Assembly (NCBI GenBank): GCA_004352715.1
Contig: SCFE01000032.1
Coordinates: 2,226,663 to 2,290,662, forward strand
Source: Hofstenia miamia
Taxonomy: Eukaryota > Xenacoelomorpha > Acoela
Direction of reading: 5' to 3'
DNA length: 64,000 nucleotides
Shown here in pieces: positions 13,175 through 24,239 of this stretch (positions within the stretch are counted from its first letter, which is position 1; every line of letters starts with the position of its first letter). The translations under genes were made by a program, and so were the position numbers. The notes under the pieces are model-generated. The model saw only the letters and a list, made by a program, of their open reading frames with translations, was not told the DNA's origin and searched no databases.

Positions 13175-13857
13175 CTGTCGATTGCTCATTAAATGGTGGA
13201 AAATTTTTAGAAATCAGATCAAACCTGAAGGAGCCATAGCCTCCAAAAATGGACTACTCAGCCAAAAATGCCAATTTTGAAGTGTTTTTGCAAATGGAAC
13301 ATTCAATTTTGCTTATGAAAGATAAACATAAAAGATCTAGCGATTAGTATATATAGCATCATAAAATTGGATAATTGTTACGATTTTTATAAAAAGAGGA
13401 TTTTGCGATATTTTAAGATAATCGCTATATTACCCAATTTCACTAAAAGTTCTTGGAATATAATCTTGAATATGGGCTGTCGCCTATAACATTTAATACG
13501 TTTCAAGACAATGTTGAAGTCAAATCGATTAGTTCATAACATTTCCTATTAAATGGCATTAGTCTACTGAAATTGGTTGAAATAGGTAATTTCTTAATAT
13601 ATCCAATATGACCTTTTTAATAAAAATCATAAAAATTTTCCAATCTATGTCATGCTACACACCAATAGCTAGATCTTTTTATATTGCATCTTTTGTAAGC
13701 GAAGTGCATAATAGTATCTTGAAAATTGAATGGGCTAGTTGTAAAAAACTTGAAAAATTGGAATTTCTGGCTGAATAGTCTAATTTTGGAGGCTATGCCT
13801 CCTTCAGGGTTGATCTGATTTCCAAAAATTTTCCACCACTCTATGCGCAATCGACAG
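13175..13857. mobile_element. Foldback element 1, long terminal inverted repeats
   Basis: About 683 bp. The left arm (13,175 to about 13,350) starts CTGTCGATTGC and runs as an inverted repeat of the right arm (about 13,660-13,857), with diverged but continuous similarity over about 180-200 bp. The right end abuts (TA)n. A short open frame in the right arm is incidental. Repeated at 14,447-15,124 by the assembly duplication. Confidence 0.75.
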
Positions 13858-14241
13858 ATATATATATATATATGTATACTGCAGTGGCATCCACATAAGA
13901 GGCTACTATATTACTTCCCGGTCGTATTTATAGTCGATCCTGTATGTTGAGAACTATTTGTATGCAGTTCTATTAAAATAGAAATAAGATGCATTTATTG
14001 AAAGAATATTTGATAAACTTAGCTAGATATAAAAATTTCCACTGCATGAGTTTACTGCTGTTTTAACCAAACCCAAATCGCAATTACATACAACTGTGAA
14101 GCATCAACATTATATAAACTACATGCAAATACTTAGCATATTGACTGTACTTCTAAAAAACCAAGTTCTGAAATTTAAGTAATTCTTTAAAATTTACGAA
14201 ATAGAAAAAGGCGTTACAAAATTTGACAGATGTTAATACAG

Positions 14242-14374
14242 TTAGTTGATGTCATATAGTAAATTTGTAAATTCCGTGTAGTCTACTAAACCATTGCGAT
14301 CAGTATCTGCTATTTTGAACATATGCTCTACTTCTTCATTTGTGAGTTTCAATCCAATATTCTCGAGTGCATAT
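14242..14374 (-). CDS. Second copy of the EF-hand 4 exon at an assembly joint
   Basis: Identical in reading to the exon at 15,511-15,643, in the repeated block split by the single N at 14,446. Most likely an assembly overlap rather than a second gene. Confidence 0.75.
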
Positions 14375-15510
14375 CTAAACGTTATTCAATGATAAGATAT
14401 GGCTATATTTTATAAATTACTACTAGATGATATATATATATATATNGATTGCTCATTAAATGGTGGAAAATTTTTAGAAATCAGATCAAACCTGAAGGAG
14501 CCATAGCCTCCAAAAATGGACTACTCAGCCAAAAATGCCAATTTTGAAGTGTTTTTGCAAATGGAACATTCAATTTTGCTTATGAAAGATAAACATAAAA
14601 GATCTAGCGATTAGTATATATAGCATCATAAAATTGGATAATTGTTACGATTTTTATAAAAAGAGGATTTTGCGATATTTTAAGATAATCGCTATATTAC
14701 CCAATTTCACTAAAAGTTCTTGGAATATAATCTTGAATATGGGCTGTCGCCTATAACATTTAATACGTTTCAAGACAATGTTGAAGTCAAATCGATTAGT
14801 TCATAACATTTCCTATTAAATGGCATTAGTCTACTGAAATTGGTTGAAATAGGTAATTTCTTAATATATCCAATATGACCTTTTTAATAAAAATCATAAA
14901 AATTTTCCAATCTATGTCATGCTACACACCAATAGCTAGATCTTTTTATATTGCATCTTTTGTAAGCGAAGTGCATAATAGTATCTTGAAAATTGAATGG
15001 GCTAGTTGTAAAAAACTTGAAAAATTGGAATTTCTGGCTGAATAGTCTAATTTTGGAGGCTATGCCTCCTTCAGGGTTGATCTGATTTCCAAAAATTTTC
15101 CACCACTCTATGCGCAATCGACAGATATATATATATATATATATATACTGCAGTGGCATCCACATAAGAGGCTACTATATTACTTCCCGGTCGTATTTAT
15201 AGTCGATCCTGTATGTTGAGAACTATTTGTATGCAGTTCTATTAAAATAGAAATAAGATGCATTTATTGAAAGAATATTTGATAAACTTAGCTAGATATA
15301 AAAATTTCCACTGCATGAGTTTACTGCTGTTTTAACCAAACCCAAATCGCAATTACATACAACTGTGAAGCATCAACATTATATAAACTACATGCAAATA
15401 CTTAGCATATTGACTGTACTTCTAAAAAACCAAGTTCTGAAATTTAAGTAATTCTTTAAAATTTACGAAATAGAAAAAGGCGTTACAAAATTTGACAGAT
15501 GTTAATACAG

Positions 15511-15643
15511 TTAGTTGATGTCATATAGTAAATTTGTAAATTCCGTGTAGTCTACTAAACCATTGCGATCAGTATCTGCTATTTTGAACATATGCTCTAC
15601 TTCTTCATTTGTGAGTTTCAATCCAATATTCTCGAGTGCATAT
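15511..15643 (-). CDS. Calmodulin/troponin C-like protein, last exon (EF-hand 4), copy nearest exon 2
   Basis: Completes the Lys codon left by exon 2 and encodes YALENIGLKLTNEEVEHMF, then the EF-hand 4 loop DTDRNGLVDYTE and ends NLLYDIN, stop TAA. Joined to exons 1 and 2 it gives 150 residues with four complete loops. It lies 5.9 kb from exon 2, across Tc1 debris and a 1-kb gap. Confidence 0.85.
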
Positions 15644-15698
15644 CTAAACGTTATTCAATGATAAGATATGGCTATATTTTATAAATTACTACTAGATG

Positions 15699-15746
15699 AT
15701 ATATATATATATATATATATATATGGTTATATATATATATATATAT
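15699..15746. repeat. (TA)n microsatellite
   Basis: TA array with one short interruption (ggtt). Similar arrays lie at 10,887-10,906, 13,858-13,873, 16,377-16,406, 16,568-16,595, 17,337-17,357 and 20,923-20,941, most touching a gap or a transposon end. Confidence 0.95.
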
Positions 15747-15762
15747 GCATAAAAACGAAACA

Positions 15763-15826
15763 CGTAGACGAAGTATATTTGAAGTACTTTCGGCTATATT
15801 ATTAGCCTTCATCAGCAATAATAAAC
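15763..15826 (-). ncRNA. Hammerhead-like motif at the end of a repeat (weak)
   Basis: On the minus strand CTGATGA (15,815-15,809) is followed by a 5-bp hairpin GGCTA/TAGCC, GAAA (15,791-15,788) and a short AGTA/TACT stem. This is the order of a hammerhead ribozyme core. However, an extra A follows CTGATGA and no matching stem I is visible, so it may be coincidence or a dead copy. It sits beside (TA)n, as a retroelement 3' end might. Confidence 0.2.
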
Positions 15827-15891
15827 AGCATTTAAAAAATAAAGTTTATATATACTGCAGTAAATGATTATATATATATATAGAAGGTAGT

Positions 15892-16295
15892 ATGGACAGT
15901 ACGCATTGCATTACGTGTGTTATTGAAGGTCGAGTGACTCAACAAATGCTTGAATGGTTTTCAGATGGCGCAGGTGATTTCCAGCAGGAAAATTCCCCAT
16001 CTCATAACTCACGGAGAACCAAAGCTAGTCTTGATAAGCACAACATCAATGTTATGAACTTGCCTGCTCAATCCCACGATATGAACACAATAGAGAATTT
16101 GTGGGGCATTGTGAAAAAAAGACTCAGAAATTCCAAAGCTCATTCTCGAAGCGAAATAACATCTTCCTTTATAAATATATATGGAATCGAGATGAAGAAA
16201 TTCAAGAAATGTGCAAGAATTTGATTGAAAGTATGCCAAGACGAGTAGACATATGCAATACTAGAAAGCTTAATGTTTCTTACCTGTTTTACTAA
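15892..16295 (+). pseudogene. Tc1-family transposase, C-terminal fossil
   Basis: Encodes the last third of a Tc1-type DDE transposase: the QQENSPSHNS box, then LPAQSHDMNTIENLWGIVKK, then CKNLIESMPRRV in another frame, so there is a frameshift near 16,160-16,210. The usual catalytic Asp of the QDN box is Glu here. The N-terminal part is missing; the fossil starts beside (TA)n. It lies inside the EF-hand gene's large intron. Confidence 0.85.
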
Positions 16296-16373
16296 TCCTT
16301 AAAATAAATTTCAAGTGGCTATGTATCAAAAATTTCTAAATTTAAGGCTTGATGCAAACTCGCTGAGACATTT

Positions 16374-16405
<32 letters not shown>

Positions 16406-16567
16406 TCTCTAACATAAAAAATTTGCTAAATTTTATCACAGTTTTGAAAAATTTGAAACTGTATGTAAGTTTTTTTATGAAAATTACAATAGCCCAGTGA
16501 TGCTAATAAGACATGCAAATGGGTTTACCTATTGACCCGTACAATATTTTCANNNNNNNNNNNNNNN

Positions 16568-16600
<33 letters not shown>

Positions 16601-17439
16601 GAAAGAAAATAATTTCAATAAACTAAAATACCAATCAATGCTTGCAATTTGAGCACGCCATCCATTCTTGTCTAAGACTGTATTTCGCCATACATTGACC
16701 ACATGTATTTTCATTGCTAAAAATGGATAAATGGGCGTATTCTACACTGTACAACTGTGTAAAATATGATTTTGAATCGGTACTTAAGCAATAAAAATTG
16801 CTATAGACATTGTCCTTATTTCCTCAGGTTATACGTTCTAAGACTTAACGATCTAAGTCTCCACATAAAGAATGACTATATTGCACAACATTTATGTTGT
16901 TAGGACTAGAATGGCCAAATGTTTTAAAATTGACACAAATTATAATTTGTTTACTTGCGTATGCATCCTTTAACAACAAAAGCAGGTATTTGCACCTCCA
17001 AATATATTGACAATCCATTTGAATTTGCATGTGAATTTTTTCATTCTTTTACATATTTTTTTCTTTGAAGTTCTCTTTGAAAAATAATCTCAAGGAGTAG
17101 ATAGGAAGCGAAATATATGTGCATAAGGTGATTTCTTCATTATCCAATATACTTGCATTTTTTATCTGGATAGATTTCTTCAGTGCAGAACGGAAGAAAT
17201 TAACCCATCTGCAATGATACGATGTACCCTGGACCGCCCATCAAAAACATTTCACATCTACTGCAAATTGTACTGGGGATTATTAACCATGGGCATACCC
17301 AGAGGTGGGCGAAAAGGGCTATGGCTTCCTCCAAANTATATATATATATATATATATGGACGTCAAACCCCTTAGAAAATTGTTATGTGAGTGTGGGGAA
17401 GGAATTAGACATCATTAACAGCTTTGGAATTTCATAATT

Positions 17440-17942
17440 TTTGTGCTTTATTGAAAAAAAAGGGCACACGGGATAGGGAGGGTCTTCTATCTCGATCACG
17501 GTCCATTTAAGGCGTGCGTTTGTTCAATTTCTTTAATCCCGATGTTTTTGCCGTCGATACCTCTGACTCAACTGGTTTGGAAGGTCTGTCTACATATAAA
17601 AAAAAGCTAAAATATAAGTTCAGCGTTCCTCCCATGTGCTCTAAGCCTTTGAAGTATCTCAAAGTTAGGTATAAAGTGAAGTGTATTTAAATCTTTTTTA
17701 AAAAATCGACATTATTACCGAAAAATAGTAGTTAATCTTTTCAAGTACTTCAGTCTTAGTATAAATTTTTGACAGTAAGTTCGAGCACATTCATCAATAG
17801 ATGTGTCCATGGCTAATGAACAAAATATATAAAAGGACATCAGATGTTTTAGATTAAGTTACTCAGGATTTTTTTTAAAATCTTAAAAAGCAACACAATA
17901 GAGAAGTGCCTCCTCTTTCATTTACGTTTTGAAATTATGATC
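17440..17942. other. Unassigned stretch with a diverged dispersed repeat
   Basis: A more GC-balanced block (17,450-17,660) has short open frames on the plus strand without recognisable motifs. 17,690-17,830 resembles 21,180-21,330 and 31,800-32,000. Confidence 0.3.
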
Positions 17943-18021
17943 TGCCAGAGCCGTTGTAGGTGCCATGATGTCTGACTTTGCGTTTGCGCAGAGCGAGCAA
18001 TCCTTCATAGGGCTTGAGCAG
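17943..18021 (-). CDS. Candidate terminal exon of an unidentified basic protein
   Basis: A short GC-rich island (about 50% GC in about 30% surroundings). On the minus strand a strong acceptor (tttctttccacag) is followed by codons for KLLKPYEGLLALRKRKVRHH and a GTYNGSGRS ending before TAA. Lysine, arginine and histidine content and GC-ending codons suggest a highly expressed gene, but I do not recognise the protein and found no upstream exon before the 19,226 gap. It is nested in the EF-hand gene's large intron. An unrelated open frame exists on the plus strand, so it could be chance. Confidence 0.3.
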
Positions 18022-19225
18022 CTTAACTGTGGAAAGAAATGCTTGGGATTAGCTGATACACTATGGGATTTAAAAATCATGATTATCTGAGCTTAAATTA
18101 TAAGGAATAATTTTATTAAATATAAAGAAATAGGAATTTTCCTCATAAAATATTTTATGTTTTCAAATACCTCAGGTACTGCCATTTTGTAGAAATGTTC
18201 ATTCTTTTATGGGTACACATTCACCAAAAATTTACAAATTTGGAGAAAAGCTTTAAAAATTTAGAAAAAACGTATTGTTCTTTTAAATAATCCACAAGCT
18301 GCTTAAGGATAACCAGAAAGTGAAATTTTTGAAAGTTGCTTAAACTTTGCTTACACTAGTAAATTTTTTCAGTTACGTACGTTTCTTTTTAATGTAGCGG
18401 AATTTAAATATTTAACGTGATTTTTTTAAAAATAGTTTGTTGGTCAAACTATTAATTATCAGTTTAAAAATCAATTTAATAATATATACATATGCTCTCA
18501 AAAATTCAAACTATAATAGGTTTGCTTCTGTACACAATCAAGAAAAATGATTTCTTCCAAAAAAGTAGTTCCAAAAAACATTTTTCAGTGTGGAATTTGG
18601 CAAAAAATATTGCTTGCAGCATTATACCAAATTTGCACGTTGTTATGCGTTTCGTCATGGTCAAAGAATTAAAATAATTATTTGGAAAAATTACCTTGAA
18701 TAAAGAATTATAAACTTCTGCAGCAGTTGTAATTAGTCAATATATTGCCCAATTCAAGAGAGTTTCAAAATTTGTACAAACTAAAATATTGTTGTTGGAC
18801 ATTGAATTTTAATCAAAATTGCAGTCTTAGGTTTTCACTTGACGACTAATCCTTTACGGCATCTCCTTTTCAGAAAAAAACTGAATTGCTAGTTGCTTGC
18901 TTCAAATATGAAAGAATGTAATGAATTTGCAGGATGACAAATTTCTCGCTTTTCAAAATATTCATTATTTTAGGATTTATTGGTCCTTTCTGGCTTTGCT
19001 GAAATACCTTAAAATTTCAGTAAGGTTTAGTTTGTAGCAGTATTGAAGTATCAGATTTATTGTAAGCATTTATATATGAAATTTCAGCACATTATTGCTG
19101 TAAAAGTGCACTTGTGAATTACTAACATAAAAATCTTAAAGTTTTTTGAAAGGTATCGTAATTATAAAAAAATTATGTAACAATTCGTTTTATAAAATGC
19201 TAAAAGAACGGCAACGTTTAGAAAA

Positions 19226-20225
19226 NNNNNNNNNNNNNNNNNNNNNNNNNNNNNNNNNNNNNNNNNNNNNNNNNNNNNNNNNNNNNNNNNNNNNNNNNNN
19301 NNNNNNNNNNNNNNNNNNNNNNNNNNNNNNNNNNNNNNNNNNNNNNNNNNNNNNNNNNNNNNNNNNNNNNNNNNNNNNNNNNNNNNNNNNNNNNNNNNNN
19401 NNNNNNNNNNNNNNNNNNNNNNNNNNNNNNNNNNNNNNNNNNNNNNNNNNNNNNNNNNNNNNNNNNNNNNNNNNNNNNNNNNNNNNNNNNNNNNNNNNNN
19501 NNNNNNNNNNNNNNNNNNNNNNNNNNNNNNNNNNNNNNNNNNNNNNNNNNNNNNNNNNNNNNNNNNNNNNNNNNNNNNNNNNNNNNNNNNNNNNNNNNNN
19601 NNNNNNNNNNNNNNNNNNNNNNNNNNNNNNNNNNNNNNNNNNNNNNNNNNNNNNNNNNNNNNNNNNNNNNNNNNNNNNNNNNNNNNNNNNNNNNNNNNNN
19701 NNNNNNNNNNNNNNNNNNNNNNNNNNNNNNNNNNNNNNNNNNNNNNNNNNNNNNNNNNNNNNNNNNNNNNNNNNNNNNNNNNNNNNNNNNNNNNNNNNNN
19801 NNNNNNNNNNNNNNNNNNNNNNNNNNNNNNNNNNNNNNNNNNNNNNNNNNNNNNNNNNNNNNNNNNNNNNNNNNNNNNNNNNNNNNNNNNNNNNNNNNNN
19901 NNNNNNNNNNNNNNNNNNNNNNNNNNNNNNNNNNNNNNNNNNNNNNNNNNNNNNNNNNNNNNNNNNNNNNNNNNNNNNNNNNNNNNNNNNNNNNNNNNNN
20001 NNNNNNNNNNNNNNNNNNNNNNNNNNNNNNNNNNNNNNNNNNNNNNNNNNNNNNNNNNNNNNNNNNNNNNNNNNNNNNNNNNNNNNNNNNNNNNNNNNNN
20101 NNNNNNNNNNNNNNNNNNNNNNNNNNNNNNNNNNNNNNNNNNNNNNNNNNNNNNNNNNNNNNNNNNNNNNNNNNNNNNNNNNNNNNNNNNNNNNNNNNNN
20201 NNNNNNNNNNNNNNNNNNNNNNNNN
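19226..20225. other. Assembly gap, 1,000 N
   Basis: A round-number gap that hides the 3' half of the Tc1 copy. Other N runs: 8,999-9,078, 16,553-16,567, 24,704-24,797, 47,875-47,895, 50,699-50,835, 58,027-58,140, 62,374-62,378. Single Ns: 7,251, 10,907, 11,389, 14,446, 17,336, 35,907, 41,486, 61,735. Confidence 0.98.
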
Positions 20226-20922
20226 ATTTGCTCCAAACTGAAACTGTGACACAGTGGTTTCATCTGAGAACATTACTTTTTTCCAGTCTTCAGCCGACCA
20301 ATTGGCGTATCTTTTTGCAAAAGCCAGCCTGTCAAAAATTTTCTTTTTTGATAGTCTGGCTTTCAGGCGCCTTTTTAACCTTTTTGTCCACAATCAAATA
20401 ATAAACGGCGCCTAATATTTGTGCAACTAGGGACAACTGGTAATGACCGTAAATTAGAGTGAATAACACTGCTTGATATGGTTGGAGTGACAGAAGCTGC
20501 TCGTCTGATCAAAATATCAGTCCTCTTTGATGATATGCGTGTGATACAAGATCTTGGACAGCTCTTGTAGCAAGAAATCACGTTAATCCTTTTTATGGCA
20601 TCACATACAGTTGATTGTGCCACATGGAGTCTGACAGCTATTGCCCTTTGAGACATATTTTCTTAGCTTAAAACCTGAACTTGTGCACGCTATTCACACA
20701 TTAACTCGCATTTCGTACCCATATTTAAAGGTGATAAATATGATGCTGTAACATTGTTTTGGGTTACATTCACATAAATACACTGATCATGCATCTAAAT
20801 ATGAGTGGTTGAAAGTAAACTAACAATTATTAACATTACAAGAAGATTGCTTAAGAATATGCATAAAATATAAATGTATATGCTAAAATCACGAGGTGAT
20901 CGTAAACTTTTGGCCACGGCTG
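20225..20922 (-). pseudogene. Tc1-family transposon, 5' part, cut by a 1-kb gap
   Basis: The element starts with the terminal inverted repeat at 20,922. The HTH region follows (MSQRAIAVRLHVAQSTVCDA), preceded by an in-phase MGTKCELMCE with two stop codons. A frameshift near 20,380 leads to KRYANWSAEDWKKVMFSDET, which holds the first catalytic Asp. The C-terminal half would lie in the N block 19,226-20,225. Inactive, inserted in a (TA)n tract within the EF-hand gene's intron. Confidence 0.88.
20896..20922 (-). repeat. Tc1 terminal inverted repeat
   Basis: On the minus strand CAGCCGTGGCCAAAAGTTT follows directly after TA dinucleotides; GTGGCCAAAAGTTT is typical of Tc1-family ends. The partner end is not visible and is probably in the gap. 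Confidence 0.8.
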
Positions 20923-21059
20923 TATATATATATATATATATGGTTGTAAGAACTAGCATAGAAGTATGACTTTAACAGAATTAACAATATTTCTAAATTT
21001 CGCCTTCTTATCTCCTAACTAAGCGTCATTGAAACATTTGAAAAATATTTTAACCTTTA

Positions 21060-21440
21060 AATGGCCGGAGATTTTTTACTTTGCAGATTGCACGCCTATT
21101 GGGTTTGGTAAATCTTTGCAAATATCAAGAAGCAGTCAAAACTTTTTGCTGGGATCAAAATCATGAACGTTACGTATTGAGTGAATTTAAGTATTTTTGA
21201 AAAAATCAAATTTTTCAAAAAAATAGTTAACATTTTCAACTACTTCAGCCACAGCAATAGCAATTTTTAACATTGAATTGAAGCATGCTTCCCAATAAAA
21301 ATGTCCATGCCTCACGATTTGAATAGGCTTTGAGAAAATGTGGAAAAACTAGTTTTCCTTTTAAATGGACTCCAAACGGTTTAAGATTAAATATAAATTA
21401 ATTCCTCCTATCATTATATTTTTAATAGGCAATTCAAACA
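21060..21440. repeat. Diverged dispersed repeat copy
   Basis: Shares ordered short matches with 17,690-17,830, 18,205-18,330 and 31,770-32,000, for example a run of T/A blocks, AATGTCCATG-like words and CAAACGGTTTAAGA near 21,372. No coding capacity. Confidence 0.35.
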
Positions 21441-21508
21441 GTGCTTAACAAACTTTTTGCTAAAGATTCAGTAATTAAATATAAGTGTAAAGATTGTTCT
21501 GTTCTTAC

Positions 21509-21647
21509 TTCAACTCTTTCAAATCAATTTTGTTATTACCATCCTTGTCAAAAACTTTGAAAGCTTGCAGTAATCGAGATTGTTCATCAAAAGTGTCTCT
21601 TCTTCTCATCAGATCAATAAATTCTGAAAATTCTAGAAAGCTATTTT
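21509..21647 (-). CDS. Calmodulin/troponin C-like protein, exon 2 (EF-hands 2 and 3)
   Basis: Phase joins exon 1 exactly, completing the EF-hand 2 loop DKNENSFLEFSE across the 41-bp intron. It then encodes the central linker and EF-hand 3 loop DKDGNNKIDLKE. Donor GTAAG at 21,508. Confidence 0.87.
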
Positions 21648-21688
21648 CTAAATCAGTCTTAGTTAAAATTATGTAAAAAATTGAATAC

Positions 21689-21869
21689 CATTCTTGTCGT
21701 AGTACTTCATAACCTCAGATATACTTTGGGGAGTACTTGGATAACCTGCATTTCGCAATACGTACTCGAGCTCTTTGCAACTTATGCGATTATCATGATT
21801 TCTATCATACGAATTAAAAGCTCTTCGATACGTCTCTATATCCTTTAAGGATAATTTCTCTACTTCCAT
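21689..21869 (-). CDS. Calmodulin/troponin C-like protein, exon 1 (EF-hand 1)
   Basis: First exon of a 150-residue, four-EF-hand calcium sensor of calmodulin length, probably cytosolic. ATG at 21,869-21,867 begins MEVEKLSLKDIETYRRAFNS. EF-hand 1 loop is DRNHDNRISCKE with acidic or Asn ligands at 1, 3, 5 and Glu at 12. The exon ends one base into a codon at a GTATTC donor. An acceptor (gatttag) sits two bases before the ATG, so a leader exon or a trans-spliced leader is expected. It is more divergent than true calmodulin; troponin C-like or another calmodulin-like protein are the alternatives. Confidence 0.85.
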
Positions 21870-22140
21870 TTCTAAATCAGATTGGAAAATAATTCTTTTT
21901 ATAAAAGTCAAAGCAAATTTATTGCGCAATATATGTAAACAAAAAATCTATAACTAACAGATGACAAAAAAATAAAATATAAACAAATAATTAACTAAAA
22001 ATTAATATCTACAATATATAATAATATAATCAATGTTTGTGTGAATGTTTGTGTAGGTGCTCAATGTTGGATGTATGTTTCGAATGCATGAAGTGTATTA
22101 CCGTCCCCTAATGTATATTGTATTATTAGAAGAAACTGTT

Positions 22141-22473
22141 TCAATTTTTTTCTAAATTTTTTATAGTTTTTTTTATTCGCGTTTCATAATCTAAATTATT
22201 CCACAATTTAATTGATATGTGATGAAAGCCATTATAATTTTTATCTAAACTCAAAAATTTTTGCAATCGCTCATTTAATTTAATATAGTCATTAAGGAAA
22301 CGGAGGGATGTTTGTAGAGATTTGAATTTAAATAAGATAGATAGCATATGCAGAGAAATTTCGTAGAAAGGAGATAATATTTTATATTTATTACGATATA
22401 CTGAATCTTCGTCATGCTTTTGTGCAAAGCTTAGGATTTTTATACACCAATTGAATGTCTTTGATAGAAGCAT
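22141..22473 (-). pseudogene. C-terminal domain of the LINE
   Basis: A 110-codon open frame ending HHISIKLWNNLDYETRIKKT; the (S/I)xxLWNNL...R pattern is the standard LINE C-terminus. Continuous within this block. Confidence 0.7.
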
Positions 22474-22856
22474 ACGATGTTTCGAATTTAGATTAGTAAA
22501 ATGAGAAGAACATTATTGAAAATGAGACAAACAGAAAGCATGTATTAGTTGCTTATGATAATTGCTTGATATTACATTGCGTAAGTGATAAAGATATCTA
22601 ATGCCTGCAGTCATTTTTTGAATCTTATTCAATAGAAATTTTTCAAATTTTAATTCATTATCTATCTCCACTCCTAAATAGCTGACTGACTCACTTTGCT
22701 TTATTGGCTTATTATTTATCTTAATCTATATCACTTATTAGGTTTGTTTGTGTCTTCGGCGAGAAAATTATGAATTGTATTTTTTCAATATTTTGTTTTG
22801 GTTGATTGTTTGTAAAATTATTGTTTAATTTTTCTTCTTTTTTGCGGTAGTTATTA

Positions 22857-23580
22857 GGCATGTGTCGTCGCATATTGGTAAATGTCGCTGTGGTTAACAT
22901 GTTTAATTATATCATTTATACCTTGGGAGACCCCACGGTCAGTCGTAACATAGCTTGATTTTTTACTGTTTAGTATTACCCGCTGTGGTCTGTTTTCTAA
23001 GAAGTTCTTGATTAAATTAATTGAGTTATCCCCAAGGTTATAATTTACAAGCTTATCGTGCAAAATATCAAAATTCATGGAATTGAATGTCTTACCTAAA
23101 TCTAATAATGCGACAAAACTGCATTTATTATGAGATTTATTAGACTTTATTTGTTGAGTAACAGATAGAATTGCATCTTGGGTGCTATGGCTATTGCGAA
23201 ACCGAAATTTTTTATTCGATATAATGTTTTCAGATTTTAGGAATGCGTTTATTCAAACATACAACAGTTTTTCAAAGAGTTTGCTAAAAGGATGTGTAAT
23301 ACAAATTGGTCTATAATTTTCTGCGTTTAAGTTATCACCTTTTTTATATATATAATAATGCATTGATTAAATGCTAATAGTAATTGTTCTCCAAAAATAT
23401 GAAAAAACTTTTAATAATAAAAAATGGGAGACTATGAGAAGCGGTTGATTTGTTGGTATCAAGTTTCTTAACAATGTTTTCTAATTCATTAATTGTAGCA
23501 AGTCTAAAGGAAAATTGTTTAGATTGTTTGAGATTATCAGAATATATTTTTCTTATAAGGTGAGAAATTGAAATTTCCAA
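22857..23580 (-). pseudogene. Reverse transcriptase domain of the LINE
   Basis: Contains the RT fingers near 23,400-23,580, palm A (DLGKTFNSMNFDI), YNLGDNSINLIKNFLENRPQ, RGVSQGI and then QYATTHA where QYADDT is expected. One base is missing in the YADD box. Confidence 0.8.
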
Positions 23581-24239
23581 GTTCTTTGAATGTTGAATTT
23601 AAATGATTTAATATTTGAGTTTTGTCGGTTACGGTTGTATTATTGATGTTTAATTCATTTATTTCTCAATAGAATTTAATTGATTAAAGAATTTTTGTCG
23701 AGCTTTAGTTAAATTTTTTGTTATTAATTGCTTAATTACTTTCTTTGATCTTTCGTAATTGGTCCAATTCGATTTTGTCGGGTCGGATTTCGCAAGGTAA
23801 AAAAATTCTCGTTTAATTTATACTAGTTCACGGACTTGATATTCGTCGGTGTTCGAAAAAAGAAATTTAATTGCGTTAATCTTAACCCTTCGCTTCTTAA
23901 TTGGTGCAACAGTGTTTAATGCTTTGTAGATTCCTTTTGCAATGTAATTAATCATTTGAGGTCCAGATTTTAATGTGTAAATATAGTTAAATGAGGTGTT
24001 TATAGGGTCTTTTACATGTTTTCATCTGAGTAAGATACATAGTCTTATGTATTTATGAATTTAAATTGCTTGCTTTTAGTAGTTTTGTTGCTAATATATG
24101 TAAACAGTGCATTATCACTAAATGATTCAAACATTAAGGATTTCAAAGAAACTTCAGAATTAGTAAAAAATAAGCAATTAAACTGTTCATGCGAGTAGGA
24201 CAAGCTGTATAATTTAATAATACACCAAAAAGTTTACAA

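Larger units (their letters stand above)
13180..15712. repeat. Tandem duplication at a single-N joint (EF-hand exon and foldback element)
   Basis: 13,180-14,445 and 14,447 to about 15,712 are nearly identical (offset 1,267 bp), joined exactly at the N at 14,446 inside a (TA)n tract. Confidence 0.9.

Noticed and set aside
13650-13850. 66-codon frame, seen again at 14,917-15,165
   Set aside because: Sits in one arm of foldback element 1; the repetition is the assembly duplication, not conservation.
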